Below are positions 45,529-54,103 of a DNA stretch of 64,000 nt, piece after piece (the stretch's first letter is position 1; every line of letters starts with the position of its first letter). Source of the DNA: Ruegeria sp. HKCCD4315 (GTDB taxonomy: Bacteria; Pseudomonadota; Alphaproteobacteria; Rhodobacterales; Rhodobacteraceae). Under the pieces are notes generated by a model, which did not search any database, had not been told where the DNA came from, and saw only the letters and a list, made by a program, of their open reading frames with translations. The stretch is taken from NCBI RefSeq assembly GCF_013112245.1, contig NZ_WVRN01000001.1, positions 686,501-750,500 on the forward strand, in the 5' to 3' direction. The position numbers were made by a program, and so were the translations under genes.

Positions 45529-46026
45529 GTGTCCGAGAATCAAAGCCGTCTGGATCTGTTCATCGACCGCATGATGTCGCAGCGTGCCTGTCTGGATTTT
45601 GCCATTGCGCATACCCGCGGCATGGCCGGTCCGGTGTTCGAACTGGGTCTGGGCAATGGGCGCACTTATCACCATCTGGTGCAGCATATGGATGAGCGTC
45701 CAGTTTACGTTTTCGAACGCGCGGTCGCCTCGCACCCAGATTCGACCCCACCCGAGGATCGAGTAATTCTGGGCGATGTGCGCGAGACGTTGCCGTCATC
45801 GGTTGACCGTTTTGGTGCGACCGCAAGCTTGATCCATGCGGATTTGGGCGGGCACAACCGCGAAAAGAACGATAAATTTGCACGTTTCGTGTCGCCGCTG
45901 ATCGAGCCATTACTGGCCCCGGGTGGCCTGATGGTGTCAAGTGACCGTATGTATTTCGAAGGGCTGACGGAGATGCCGCTGCCCGCAGGCGCTGTCGAGG
46001 GGCGCTGTTTCATTTACCGTCGCTGA
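45529..46026 (+). CDS. Small class I SAM-dependent methyltransferase (paralog 2)
   Basis: 165 residues from GTG 45529, chosen for the AAGGAGA 9 bases upstream. It matches the methyltransferase at 28723-29199 along its length: SRLD...R opening, VFELGLGNGRTYHHL SAM loop, YVFERAVASHPDSTPP, SLIHADLG, LAPGGLMVSSD. Catalytic residues for a known substrate cannot be named. It is followed after 18 bases by a GST gene, with which it is probably co-transcribed. The neighbourhood gives no clear substrate. Confidence 0.82.
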   Translation: MSENQSRLDLFIDRMMSQRACLDFAIAHTRGMAGPVFELGLGNGRTYHHLVQHMDERPVYVFERAVASHPDSTPPEDRVILGDVRETLPSSVDRFGATASLIHADLGGHNREKNDKFARFVSPLIEPLLAPGGLMVSSDRMYFEGLTEMPLPAGAVEGRCFIYRR

Positions 46027-46044
46027 CCAAAAAGGGACGCCAGC

Positions 46045-46674
46045 ATGATTTTCTACGACTGCTCAACAGCCCCAAACCCCAGGCGTGCCCGCATGTTCAT
46101 TGCGGAAAAAGGGCTTGAGATCGAGACCCGCGAAGTCTCGATCGCCAAGGGCGAGCAATTGAGCGCGGCGTTTCGCGCCATCAATCCGCGCGCCACTGTG
46201 CCTGTACTGGTCACCGATGAAGGCACAGTTCTGACCGAAAACATGGGAATTGCCGGATATCTTGAAGCGCGTTGCCCCGAACCACCTTTGATGGGGCGAA
46301 ACCCGGATGAAAAAGGTTTGGTTCTGATGTGGAATGCGATCGTCGAGCAGCAGGGTGGTTTGCCCATCGCCGAAACACTTCGCAACAGTCATCCGGCTTT
46401 CAAAGACCGCGCCATTCCTGGCCCGTCCAACTATGCTCAGATCCCGGAACTGGCGCAGCGGGGAAAAGATCGTGTGGCGCGGTTTTACGATCTTTTGGAA
46501 GCGCGATTGACGGAAAGCCGGTTCCTTGCAGGGGATGAATTTACGCTCGCCGATATTTCGGCCTTTGTGTTTGTGGATTTTGCGCGGGTGATCAAAATGC
46601 GAATTCCCGAGGGTAACGTCGCCACAACTGCATGGTTTGAAAACATAAAATCCCGCCCCAGCGCCAGCCTGTAG
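46045..46674 (+). CDS. Glutathione S-transferase
   Basis: 209 residues. The N-terminal thioredoxin-like domain (IFYDCSTAPNPRRARMFIAEKGLEI) has the catalytic Ser/Cys region and the cis-Pro in ATVPVLVTDEGTVLTENMGIAGYLE. The helical C-terminal domain holds GDEFTLADISAFVFVDFA, the GST N-capping box. Zeta/omega-like bacterial GSTs look similar. The substrate is unknown. GGGACG upstream gives the ribosome site. Confidence 0.92.
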   Translation: MIFYDCSTAPNPRRARMFIAEKGLEIETREVSIAKGEQLSAAFRAINPRATVPVLVTDEGTVLTENMGIAGYLEARCPEPPLMGRNPDEKGLVLMWNAIVEQQGGLPIAETLRNSHPAFKDRAIPGPSNYAQIPELAQRGKDRVARFYDLLEARLTESRFLAGDEFTLADISAFVFVDFARVIKMRIPEGNVATTAWFENIKSRPSASL

Positions 46675-46723
46675 TAAACGGATTTTTGGGTGCGGTTTCC
46701 TGCTGACCCAGACTGTACAGAAA

Positions 46724-46733
46724 TGTCTAGACA
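46724..46733. promoter_or_regulatory. Candidate operator of the methyl-group catabolic operon
   Basis: The perfect palindrome TGTCTAGACA lies 55 bases before the start of the DMGDH-like gene. A second, looser GACA...TGTC pair extends to 46747. A TetR-family regulator is encoded later in the same operon (50738-51412) and is the obvious candidate to bind it. Confidence 0.4.
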
Positions 46734-46787
46734 GAAGTGAACAGTGTCACTAGCGTCTCCGCAGATTCTGTTTTGGGAGAGGTTCGG

Positions 46788-49190
46788 ATGAAATCTCAGT
46801 ATCGCGTTGTGGTCATCGGGGGCGGAGTTGTCGGCGCCTCGGTTCTGTATCACCTTGCCAAGTTCGGCTGGTCCGATGTTGTTATGCTCGAACGGCGGCG
46901 ATTGGCGTCCGGGTCTTCTTGGCACGCGGCGGGTGGCATCCATGCACTGAACGCTGACCCGAACATGGCGACATTGCAGGCCTATACCATCGACCTTCTC
47001 AGCGAGATCGAAAAGGAGTCGGGCCAGAATATCGGTCTGCACATGACAGGTGGTTTGACCCTTGCCGGAACGCCTGAACGGTGGGAGTGGTTGCAGGCCA
47101 ATTACCGTATTTTCCAGTCCATCGGCATCGATGATTGTGAATTGCTGACCCCGCAAGAGGCACAGAAACGCTGCCCGATCATGTCGACGGATGGCGTTAT
47201 CGGGGCCATGTGGGCGGATCGTGAAGGGTATATCGACACAACCGGCACCGTGCAGGCTTATGCAACAGCAGCCAAGAAACGTGGCGCTGAGTATTACGAG
47301 GAAACCAAGGTCGAAGAACTGATCCAGACCGATGATGGCTGGCAGGTTGTGACCGACAAAGGCACGATCACTTGCGAACACGTTGTGAACGCTGCGGGTC
47401 TTTGGGCCAAGCAGGTCGGGCGCATGGCTGGTGTCGAGCTGCCGGTGTCGCCGCTTAAGCACCACTATCTGATCACCGACACGGTGCCAGAAGTTGCTTC
47501 CGCCGATTTTGAGATGCCGATGACCGTGGATCTTGAAGGGTTCACCTATATGCGGCAGGACCAGAAAGGTGTTCTGGTCGGCATTTACGAGGTCGATCAC
47601 GAGCACTGGGCCATGGATGGCGCGCCCTGGAACTACGGTGAAGAATTGTTCCAGGAACAGCTCGACCGGATCGAGAACGAATTGACCCTGGGCTTTGAGC
47701 GTTACCCCTCAATCCAAAATGTTGGCATCAAGACATGGGTGAATGGGGCCTTTACGTTCTCACCTGATGGTAATCCTTTGGTCGGGCCTGTCCCCGGCAA
47801 GCGTGGCTATTGGTCGGCTTGCGCTGTGATGGCGGGCTTCCTTCAAGGGGGTGGCGTTGGCAAGACGCTGGCCGAATGGATGATCCATGGTGAGCCCGAG
47901 GCCGACGCCTGGTCCATGGATGTGGCCCGTTATGGCGATTATGCACAGAACAAACGCTATATCCGCGAAACCACTGGGCAATTCTATTCCCGTCGTTTTG
48001 TGATGACCTATCCGAACGAACAGCTGCCCGCAGGCCGTCCACTCAAGATGGCCCCGGCACATGACGCAATGACAGAAGCAGGCTGCAAATGGGGCGTCAG
48101 TTGGGATCTGGAAGTGCCGCTGTATTTCGCAGAGAAAGGGTTCGAAGAAACGCCGACGCTCAAAAGGTCCAACGCACATGACATCGTGGCTGAAGAGTGC
48201 AAGGCCATCCGCGAAGGTGTGGGCCTGATGGATATTTCGGGCTTCTCGCGGTTTGAAGTCACCGGCCCGAATGCCCAAGCGTGGCTCGACAGGGTGATGG
48301 CCTCGAAACTGCCTGCCCCGGGGCGCGCGAAACTGGCCCCAATGCTGGGTGAGGACGGGCGGCTCAAGGGTGACCTGACCGTGTTGAACTGGGGCGACGG
48401 TACCTGGTGGATCATGGGCAGCTATTATCTGCGCGCCTGGCACATGCGCTGGTTCGACGATCACATGATTGAAGGTGTCGAGCTGCGTGATCTAGGTGAG
48501 GAATATTGCGGCTTTGCCGTGGTTGGGCCGAAATCGCAGGCCGTGGTCGAGAAGCTGGCGGAACAGGACATCTCTGGCCTCAAGTTCATGGGCTGCGGCG
48601 ATTTTGACATCGGCCTTGTTCGGGCTCGCGTGGCGCGTATGTCGGTGACCGGCGAAAAAGGGTACGAGATCAACTGCCGCTATGGTGACCACATCAAGCT
48701 GCGCCGTATCTTGTTGGAGGCCGGTGCCGAAGAAGGCATTCGCGAGGTTGGTTTCAACGCCATGGGGTCGACCCGGTTGGAAAAGAGCTTTGGCATTTGG
48801 TCAGCGGAGTTCACGCAAGCCTATACACCCGGCATGACCGGCATGGATCGCTGGATCGATTGGGAAAAAGAGTTTGTCGGTAAAGAGGCCGCGCTGGCCG
48901 AACGTGATGGCAATGGTCCGGCACAGGTGCAGGCGACGCTGGAAATCGATGCGGTTGATGCGGATGCCAGCGGGTACGAGCCGATCTGGGCCAATGGTGA
49001 ACGCGTTGGTTTTGTGACCTCGGGTGGCTATGGGCATTACACCGGCAAATCGCTGGCAATGGCGCTGATCGACCGCGACAAAGCTGAACCGGGCACGGAA
49101 TTGTCCGTCCACGTTGTTGGCGTGGAACGGTCGGCACGCGTGGTTGCGCCGTCGCCTTATGACCCGCAAGGCAAAGCGATGCGAGGCTGA
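46788..49190 (+). CDS. Dimethylglycine/sarcosine dehydrogenase-like flavoprotein with GcvT domains
   Basis: 800 residues from ATG 46788 (GGGAGAGG upstream). The N-terminal FAD domain has IGGGVVGAS (10-18) and SGSSWHAAGG, where His46 matches the covalent-FAD histidine of dimethylglycine dehydrogenase. A DAO-like oxidase domain runs to about residue 370, and the C-terminal half is aminomethyltransferase (GcvT)-like, accepting the methyl carbon on tetrahydrofolate. Electrons would go to ETF. It heads an operon with an MttB-like gene, fitting stepwise demethylation of an N-methylated amine. Confidence 0.92.
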   Translation: MKSQYRVVVIGGGVVGASVLYHLAKFGWSDVVMLERRRLASGSSWHAAGGIHALNADPNMATLQAYTIDLLSEIEKESGQNIGLHMTGGLTLAGTPERWEWLQANYRIFQSIGIDDCELLTPQEAQKRCPIMSTDGVIGAMWADREGYIDTTGTVQAYATAAKKRGAEYYEETKVEELIQTDDGWQVVTDKGTITCEHVVNAAGLWAKQVGRMAGVELPVSPLKHHYLITDTVPEVASADFEMPMTVDLEGFTYMRQDQKGVLVGIYEVDHEHWAMDGAPWNYGEELFQEQLDRIENELTLGFERYPSIQNVGIKTWVNGAFTFSPDGNPLVGPVPGKRGYWSACAVMAGFLQGGGVGKTLAEWMIHGEPEADAWSMDVARYGDYAQNKRYIRETTGQFYSRRFVMTYPNEQLPAGRPLKMAPAHDAMTEAGCKWGVSWDLEVPLYFAEKGFEETPTLKRSNAHDIVAEECKAIREGVGLMDISGFSRFEVTGPNAQAWLDRVMASKLPAPGRAKLAPMLGEDGRLKGDLTVLNWGDGTWWIMGSYYLRAWHMRWFDDHMIEGVELRDLGEEYCGFAVVGPKSQAVVEKLAEQDISGLKFMGCGDFDIGLVRARVARMSVTGEKGYEINCRYGDHIKLRRILLEAGAEEGIREVGFNAMGSTRLEKSFGIWSAEFTQAYTPGMTGMDRWIDWEKEFVGKEAALAERDGNGPAQVQATLEIDAVDADASGYEPIWANGERVGFVTSGGYGHYTGKSLAMALIDRDKAEPGTELSVHVVGVERSARVVAPSPYDPQGKAMRG

Positions 49191-49192
49191 TC

Positions 49193-50737
49193 ATGAGCGC
49201 TCAGGACCGAGGACGCAGGCGGCGCGGACGGGGGGCTGAGGCCGCCCCGCCACCCAGCCGCGACGTGAACTATCGCCAGCTCAAGAACCCTTTCCCGCAA
49301 ATGGAGGTGTTTCCGGCGGAGCAAATTGCGGACATGCATGAAACCGCGTTGCGTACGTTGGAAGAATTGGGCGTAAAGGTACTGCTGCCCGAGGCGCGCA
49401 AGCTTTTCAAACAAGGTGGCGCGCGCGTAGACGAAGACAGTGAAATGGTCTTCATTGGGCGCGAAATGATCGAGGCCGCGGTGGCCTCGGCCCCCAATTC
49501 TATTGATTGCCGAGCCGGCGCGCGGCGGAGGGACTTCACGCTTGAACTGGGTTCGCTGGTGTTTCAACCAGGCGCGGGCGCGCCGAACGCAACCGATCTT
49601 GAACGCGGTCGTCGCCCCGCGACAGGGCAGGATTATCTGGAGTTTCTGAAGCTTACGCATCATTTCGATGTGTTCCAGATGATTTCGCCTCAGGTCGAGC
49701 CGCAGGACGTTCCAACCCATTTGCGCCACTATTTTACGACACAGGCACAGATGGAACTAACGGACAAGTTCCCGTTCTTTTTCTCGCGTGGCACGCCGCA
49801 GGTGATGGATTGCTTTGAGATGCTGTCCACAGCCCGTGGCCTTGCGGATGATGAATTCCGGGGCAATGCGCATTGCTACACAATCATCAACACCAACAGC
49901 CCGCGCACGTTGGACATTCCGATGGCGCAAGGTCTGATCGACTTTGCACGTCATGGTCAGATGTCGATCATCACACCGTTTACCCTGATGGGGGCGATGG
50001 CACCGATTACGGTGGCGGGGGCGATCACTTTGTCCCATGCCGAGGCGCTTGCAGCTTTGACCCTGACGCAGTTGGCCAAGCCCGGTGCTCCGGTCTGTTA
50101 TGGAACGTTCACAAGCAATGTAGACATGAAATCCGGTGCGCCTGCATTCGGTACTCCGTCACATTTCCAAGCGTCCCTGGCGGCGGGGCAACTGGCGCGG
50201 CATCTTGGGCTGCCCTGGCGGTCTGCTGCAGGATCAGCGTCAAACATCAACGATGTGCAGGCCGCGAACGAGAACCAGTTTGGTTTGTGGGGGTGCTTGA
50301 TGGCCGGGGCGACCGTGATCATCCACTCTGCTGGCTGGCTGGAAGGTGGTCTGACCGTATCTTTCGAAAAACTGGTCTGCGATGCTGAGGTCCTGAACAT
50401 GGTGGCCGAACTTTGCGCGGGCGCGCAAGCGGGCGCGGTCGAGATCGGATTTGATACTGCCTTGCGTGAAGTAGAACCCAGCGGTCACTTCTTTGCCTCA
50501 AGCCAGACCATGGAACGCTATAACACCGAGTTCTATCAACCGCATCTGCACGATTATGCAAACTTTGGCACCTGGACCGAGCGAGGTGCAGTAGATGCCA
50601 ACCATCGGGCGGCTGGCGTTTGGAAGGGCATTCTGAATGACTTCAAAGCTCCAACAGTTGATGGTGACAAATTGGGTGCCTTGCACGATTTCATCAATCG
50701 CCGAACCGCCGAAGGCGGTGCACCGCCGGAGAGTTGA
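49193..50737 (+). CDS. Trimethylamine methyltransferase (MttB) family protein, no pyrrolysine
   Basis: 514 residues, with no in-frame TAG, so it is a non-pyrrolysine MttB-superfamily member such as glycine betaine methyltransferase (MtgB). A basic N-terminal tail (DRGRRRRGRG) precedes the TIM-barrel. Blocks include HETALRTLEELGVKVL, the GRRPATGQDYLEFLKLTHHFDV region and NAHCYTIINTNSPRTLD. Members transfer a methyl group from a quaternary or tertiary amine to a corrinoid protein. No corrinoid protein or reductive activator gene adjoins it. It starts 3 bases after the DMGDH-like gene. Confidence 0.9.
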   Translation: MSAQDRGRRRRGRGAEAAPPPSRDVNYRQLKNPFPQMEVFPAEQIADMHETALRTLEELGVKVLLPEARKLFKQGGARVDEDSEMVFIGREMIEAAVASAPNSIDCRAGARRRDFTLELGSLVFQPGAGAPNATDLERGRRPATGQDYLEFLKLTHHFDVFQMISPQVEPQDVPTHLRHYFTTQAQMELTDKFPFFFSRGTPQVMDCFEMLSTARGLADDEFRGNAHCYTIINTNSPRTLDIPMAQGLIDFARHGQMSIITPFTLMGAMAPITVAGAITLSHAEALAALTLTQLAKPGAPVCYGTFTSNVDMKSGAPAFGTPSHFQASLAAGQLARHLGLPWRSAAGSASNINDVQAANENQFGLWGCLMAGATVIIHSAGWLEGGLTVSFEKLVCDAEVLNMVAELCAGAQAGAVEIGFDTALREVEPSGHFFASSQTMERYNTEFYQPHLHDYANFGTWTERGAVDANHRAAGVWKGILNDFKAPTVDGDKLGALHDFINRRTAEGGAPPES

Positions 50738-51412
50738 ATGAATTCCAAACCCATCCTGCATCGCGACGACCCCGAAGCCGAACCTCTGGTCGGCAACATC
50801 AAGGTCACGCGTGACGACTGGCTGAACGTGGCGATGGATGTGCTGATTTCGGACGGCGTGGACCAGATCAAGGTTCTGAACCTGGCCGAGCGGATGGCTG
50901 TATCGCGATCATCTTTCTATTGGTATTTCAAGTCCCGGCAGGAGTTGTTGGATGCACTCCTGGCCCGTTGGCAGGCGACCAACACCGCAGCATTGGTCGC
51001 ACAAGCCGAAGCCTCGGCCGAGACGATCACGGCAGCCGTTTGCAATGTGCATCGATGTGTGGTGAATACAGAACTGTTCGATACTGCGCTGGACTTTGCC
51101 GTTCGTGACTGGGCGCGCAAATCCGGCAAGGTGCGGCGGGCGCTGGACCAATCCGATGCACGGAGGCTTGAGGCGCTGCACGCTATGTTTGCCCGCTATG
51201 GCTATTCCGACATCGAATCTGAGACGCGCGCACGCGTGTTGTATTACATGCAGATTGGTTACGATCTGGCGCAGTTGAACGAACCCATAGAGACGCGAGT
51301 TTCTATGGTTCCGCATTACCTCTATGCCTTCACGGGCGTTAAGCCGAAACCTGAAGAAGTCGAAGAATTCAGCGTGTATTCAATGCGCTATTGGAAAGGA
51401 GAACTGACATGA
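50738..51412 (+). CDS. TetR-family transcriptional regulator
   Basis: 224 residues. The N-terminal helix-turn-helix is DDWLNVAMDVLISDGVDQIKVLNLAERMAVSRSSFYWYFKSRQELLDALL, a canonical TetR DNA-binding domain near residues 26-75. The C-terminal ligand domain is helical and unassigned. It starts directly after the MttB-like stop and overlaps the next gene by 4 bases. It is probably an autoregulator of this operon, responding to the methylated amine or its product. Confidence 0.92.
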   Translation: MNSKPILHRDDPEAEPLVGNIKVTRDDWLNVAMDVLISDGVDQIKVLNLAERMAVSRSSFYWYFKSRQELLDALLARWQATNTAALVAQAEASAETITAAVCNVHRCVVNTELFDTALDFAVRDWARKSGKVRRALDQSDARRLEALHAMFARYGYSDIESETRARVLYYMQIGYDLAQLNEPIETRVSMVPHYLYAFTGVKPKPEEVEEFSVYSMRYWKGELT

Positions 51413-52713
51413 GTCAACCAGACGCTATCATTATCGGCACCGGGGTGATCGGCGCAGCAATCGCGTTCGAGATGTCCAAAGCAGGTTGGAAAACGTTGTC
51501 ACTGGACCGTAACACTCAGGTCGGTCACGGATCTACCGCAGGGTCCTGCGCCATTATCCGGATGCACTACTCGACCTTCGACGGGACCGCATTTGCGTGG
51601 GAAGGCTACCATTATTGGCGGGACTGGGCCGACTACTTGGATCTGCCCGAAGATGCCAATCTGGCCCAGTTCCGTGAAACGGGATGTCTGGTCATGAAGA
51701 CCGACGCAAACGGCATGTTGGAAAAGCACATGCGCAATTCGTCGGATTTGGACTGCCCCTTTGAGGAATGGTCGGCTGAGAAAGTCGTCGAGCGTCTGCC
51801 GGTTTATTCGTTGGATAGCTTTGCCCCGGCGCGTCGTATGGATGATCCGGAATTCGGCCAGTCCAACGGGCGGAAGATGACCGGGGGTGTGTATTGGCCG
51901 CAAGCGGGATACGTCACCGACCCGGCCTTGTCTGCGCAGAACCTGATGGATGCCGCGAAACAGCATGGGGCCGAAGTGCGCACTGGAGCTGAAGTCACCG
52001 AAATACTGACCGAGGGCGGGCGCGTTTCCGGTGTCAAACTGGCGTCGGGCGAGGAAATCCACGCCAAGGTCGTGGTCAACGTAGCGGGGCCGGGTTCGGC
52101 GATCATCAACGAGATGGCCGGTGTTCTGAACGACATGACCATCAAAACCCGTCCCTTGCGGCAAGAGGTGGTACATGTTCCGGCACCAGAAGGGTTCGAC
52201 TTTGAAAATGACGGAACCATCGTCTCGGACAGCGACATTGCCTGTTATTGTCGCCCGGAACATGGAAACCATATCCTTGTCGGATCAGAAGACCCGGAAT
52301 GTGATCCGCATCAGTGGTGCGAGGACGATGTGAACTATAACCATGAGTTCACTGACCAATGGACTACGCAGGCGATGCGCTATGCGCAACGCGTCCCCAG
52401 TCTTGGCATCCCATCGAAAACGCGGGGAGTTGTTGACCTGTATGATGCGTCCACCGACTGGATTCCGATCTATGACAAATCCAGTCTTCCGGGGTTCTAC
52501 ATGGCGTGCGGTTCCAGCGGGAACCAGTATAAGAACGCGCCGATTGCGGGTAAGATGATGACGGCTCTGATCTCGTATTGTGAAGGTGGTGCCGACCACG
52601 ACGCAGAGCCGCTGCAGTTCGAGCTGCCCTATATCAAGCGGAACATTGATGTGGGCTTCTATTCCCGCAAACGCCCGATCAACGAAGAAAGCAGTTTCTC
52701 GGTGCTGGGCTAG
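51409..52713 (+). CDS. FAD-dependent oxidoreductase, DAO/sarcosine-oxidase-beta-like
   Basis: 434 residues from ATG 51409 (ATGA overlap with the regulator stop). The FAD motif IIGTGVIGAA (8-17) with acidic LSLDRNTQVGHGSTAGSCAII follows, and the C-terminal GVVDLYDASTDWIPIYDKSSLPGFYMACGSSGNQYKNAP is typical of DAO-family amine oxidases. It could oxidise sarcosine or another secondary amine made by the upstream enzymes. The protein lacks a GcvT domain and a signal peptide. Confidence 0.9.
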   Translation: MSQPDAIIIGTGVIGAAIAFEMSKAGWKTLSLDRNTQVGHGSTAGSCAIIRMHYSTFDGTAFAWEGYHYWRDWADYLDLPEDANLAQFRETGCLVMKTDANGMLEKHMRNSSDLDCPFEEWSAEKVVERLPVYSLDSFAPARRMDDPEFGQSNGRKMTGGVYWPQAGYVTDPALSAQNLMDAAKQHGAEVRTGAEVTEILTEGGRVSGVKLASGEEIHAKVVVNVAGPGSAIINEMAGVLNDMTIKTRPLRQEVVHVPAPEGFDFENDGTIVSDSDIACYCRPEHGNHILVGSEDPECDPHQWCEDDVNYNHEFTDQWTTQAMRYAQRVPSLGIPSKTRGVVDLYDASTDWIPIYDKSSLPGFYMACGSSGNQYKNAPIAGKMMTALISYCEGGADHDAEPLQFELPYIKRNIDVGFYSRKRPINEESSFSVLG

Positions 52714-52740
52714 TCGCGGGCCACAAATGCTCTACGTCAT

Positions 52741-52768
52741 GCGGGGCTGGCAACGAAGGTGGCCCCGC
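52741..52768 (+). other. Hairpin before the MptE-like gene
   Basis: GCGGGGC (52741-52747) pairs with GCCCCGC (52762-52768), ending one base before the ATG at 52770. The GAAGG ribosome-site-like sequence (52755-52759) falls in the loop. It could terminate the upstream operon or expose the ribosome site. No T run follows. Confidence 0.45.
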
Positions 52769-52769
52769 T

Positions 52770-53501
52770 ATGACCGACAAACAGACCAAAGTTTTGATCC
52801 TGGGAAGTGCCCCTTCTGCGTTAGAGGCACGGGCTTGGTCTCGCAAGCCTTTCACGCATGTCGTCGCAATCAATAACGCTTGGCGCATTCGCAAGGATTG
52901 GGACTTCCTGATCCATCCCGAAGACTTTCCAATTGAAAGACGCCCAACGGATATCGGCCCCACTCAACGCATCGTCACGGCGGAGGATTACGTCCCACGA
53001 CAGAATGAATATGGTGGATTCGTTTATGCAGGTGGAACCATGGCCTTTACCGCTGGGTATTGGGCGTTGTCGGCTTTGAACCCGGCTGTAATGGCATTCT
53101 TTGGATGTGATATGGTGTATTCGGGTTCAGGACAGACCCATTTCTACGGAACCGGAGCCGCAGACCCGCTGCGAGATGATGTGACACTGCGTTCGCTTGA
53201 AGCCAAATCCGCACGCCTTGGGCTGTTCGCCGCTGCACAAGGGTGCAGAACTGTAAGGCTGTCCAGTGGGCCTAGCCGTTTGGTATTCCCCTCAACCGGT
53301 CTATCGAACCTTTCTGCGTTGCCCCTTGTCGATACAATCGGAATGCGTGCAGCTCAGCAGGCCGAGCAAGACTTGGGTTATTCTGTCGAGTCGGGCCGGT
53401 ATTGGGAGGTTGAACACAAGTTCGACCCGGTAAAGATCGATGCGCTGGACAGAATGTGGTTGCAGGCCTATCGGGCGGGCGCGTTAGAAAACGCGGCGTA
53501 G
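52770..53501 (+). CDS. MptE-like (DUF115) glycan/pterin-type protein
   Basis: 243 residues. The Rossmann-like start KVLILGSAPSALEARAWS and the AFFGCDMVYSG block with GQTHFYG match the family of 6-hydroxymethylpterin pyrophosphokinase MptE-like / DUF115 proteins. Many relatives in bacteria are associated with glycosylation (for example flagellin or surface glycans). I do not see a full catalytic motif. It reads alone, convergent with the DUF3307 gene. The function is unknown. Confidence 0.68.
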   Translation: MTDKQTKVLILGSAPSALEARAWSRKPFTHVVAINNAWRIRKDWDFLIHPEDFPIERRPTDIGPTQRIVTAEDYVPRQNEYGGFVYAGGTMAFTAGYWALSALNPAVMAFFGCDMVYSGSGQTHFYGTGAADPLRDDVTLRSLEAKSARLGLFAAAQGCRTVRLSSGPSRLVFPSTGLSNLSALPLVDTIGMRAAQQAEQDLGYSVESGRYWEVEHKFDPVKIDALDRMWLQAYRAGALENAA

Positions 53502-53507
53502 TCTGAC

Positions 53508-53900
53508 TCAGGTCGCCGCGAAAGTTACCCAGGCCCAGACCATCGCCACATATGTCAGGTTGTGCATCAATTGATCCAACCCGGCTGCGCGCCAAAATGC
53601 GGCTTGGGAAGGTTCCAGGCGATTCTTGTCGGAATAACTGGCTTTAACGAAATCGATATTGAAGTGGATGATCCATTCCAGCGCGGCGACGATTAAAATG
53701 AAGGTCAGGGGCGCACCAAACACAGCAAACACAATGACAGAGCCCGCGACATGCACAGCAGCATGTTGCGCGCGTCCCAAGTGAAAATACTCACCACGTC
53801 CAGCAAGCATCTTCGGTGTCTGGAGGTAAAAGTCAGCGAACATATGCTTTACAAGCAGCAAGCAAAGCATAAGGAACACTGCGCCAAAACTGGCAGTCAA
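53508..53900 (-). CDS. DUF3307 membrane protein
   Basis: 130 residues. Four likely helices: LMLCLLLVKHMFADFYLQ, HVAGSVIVFAVFGA, FILIVAALEWIIHF, and YVAMVWAWVTFAA. The H-x3-D...H...D pattern (KHMFADFYLQ, QHAAVHV, IHFNIDFVK) is the DUF3307 layout of conserved acidic/His residues on the helices, which looks metal-binding or enzymatic. The function is unknown. It is convergent with the MptE-like gene, with 6 bases between stops. Confidence 0.78.
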   Translation of the reverse strand: MTASFGAVFLMLCLLLVKHMFADFYLQTPKMLAGRGEYFHLGRAQHAAVHVAGSVIVFAVFGAPLTFILIVAALEWIIHFNIDFVKASYSDKNRLEPSQAAFWRAAGLDQLMHNLTYVAMVWAWVTFAAT

Positions 53901-53960
53901 AAGAACCCTCCCGATATCGTCCTGCTGACCACTCTAGGCAATTAGATGGGCATACGTAAA

Positions 53961-53972
53961 TGAACTAGTTCA
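53961..53972. promoter_or_regulatory. Palindromic site upstream of the ABC-like gene
   Basis: TGAACTAGTTCA is a perfect 12-bp palindrome about 130 bases before the ABC-exporter-like gene, in an AT-rich gap. It may be a repressor operator. The regulator is not known. Confidence 0.35.
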
Positions 53973-54103
53973 CATAAGCTTAAGAATTCGCGTAATCGGG
54001 AAAAAAATTGCTAATTGTGTCTGGATGGCAGTAGAGTCATGCTGTTGAATTTGCGTGGATAACATCTGAACCGCGTCGTCGGTCAGCAGCAGGGGCAGGT
54101 TCC

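Noticed and set aside
54039..54062. Seven-codon ATG frame (MLLNLRG) before the ABC-like gene
   Set aside because: It has no clear ribosome site and ends before the gene; nothing supports a leader peptide.
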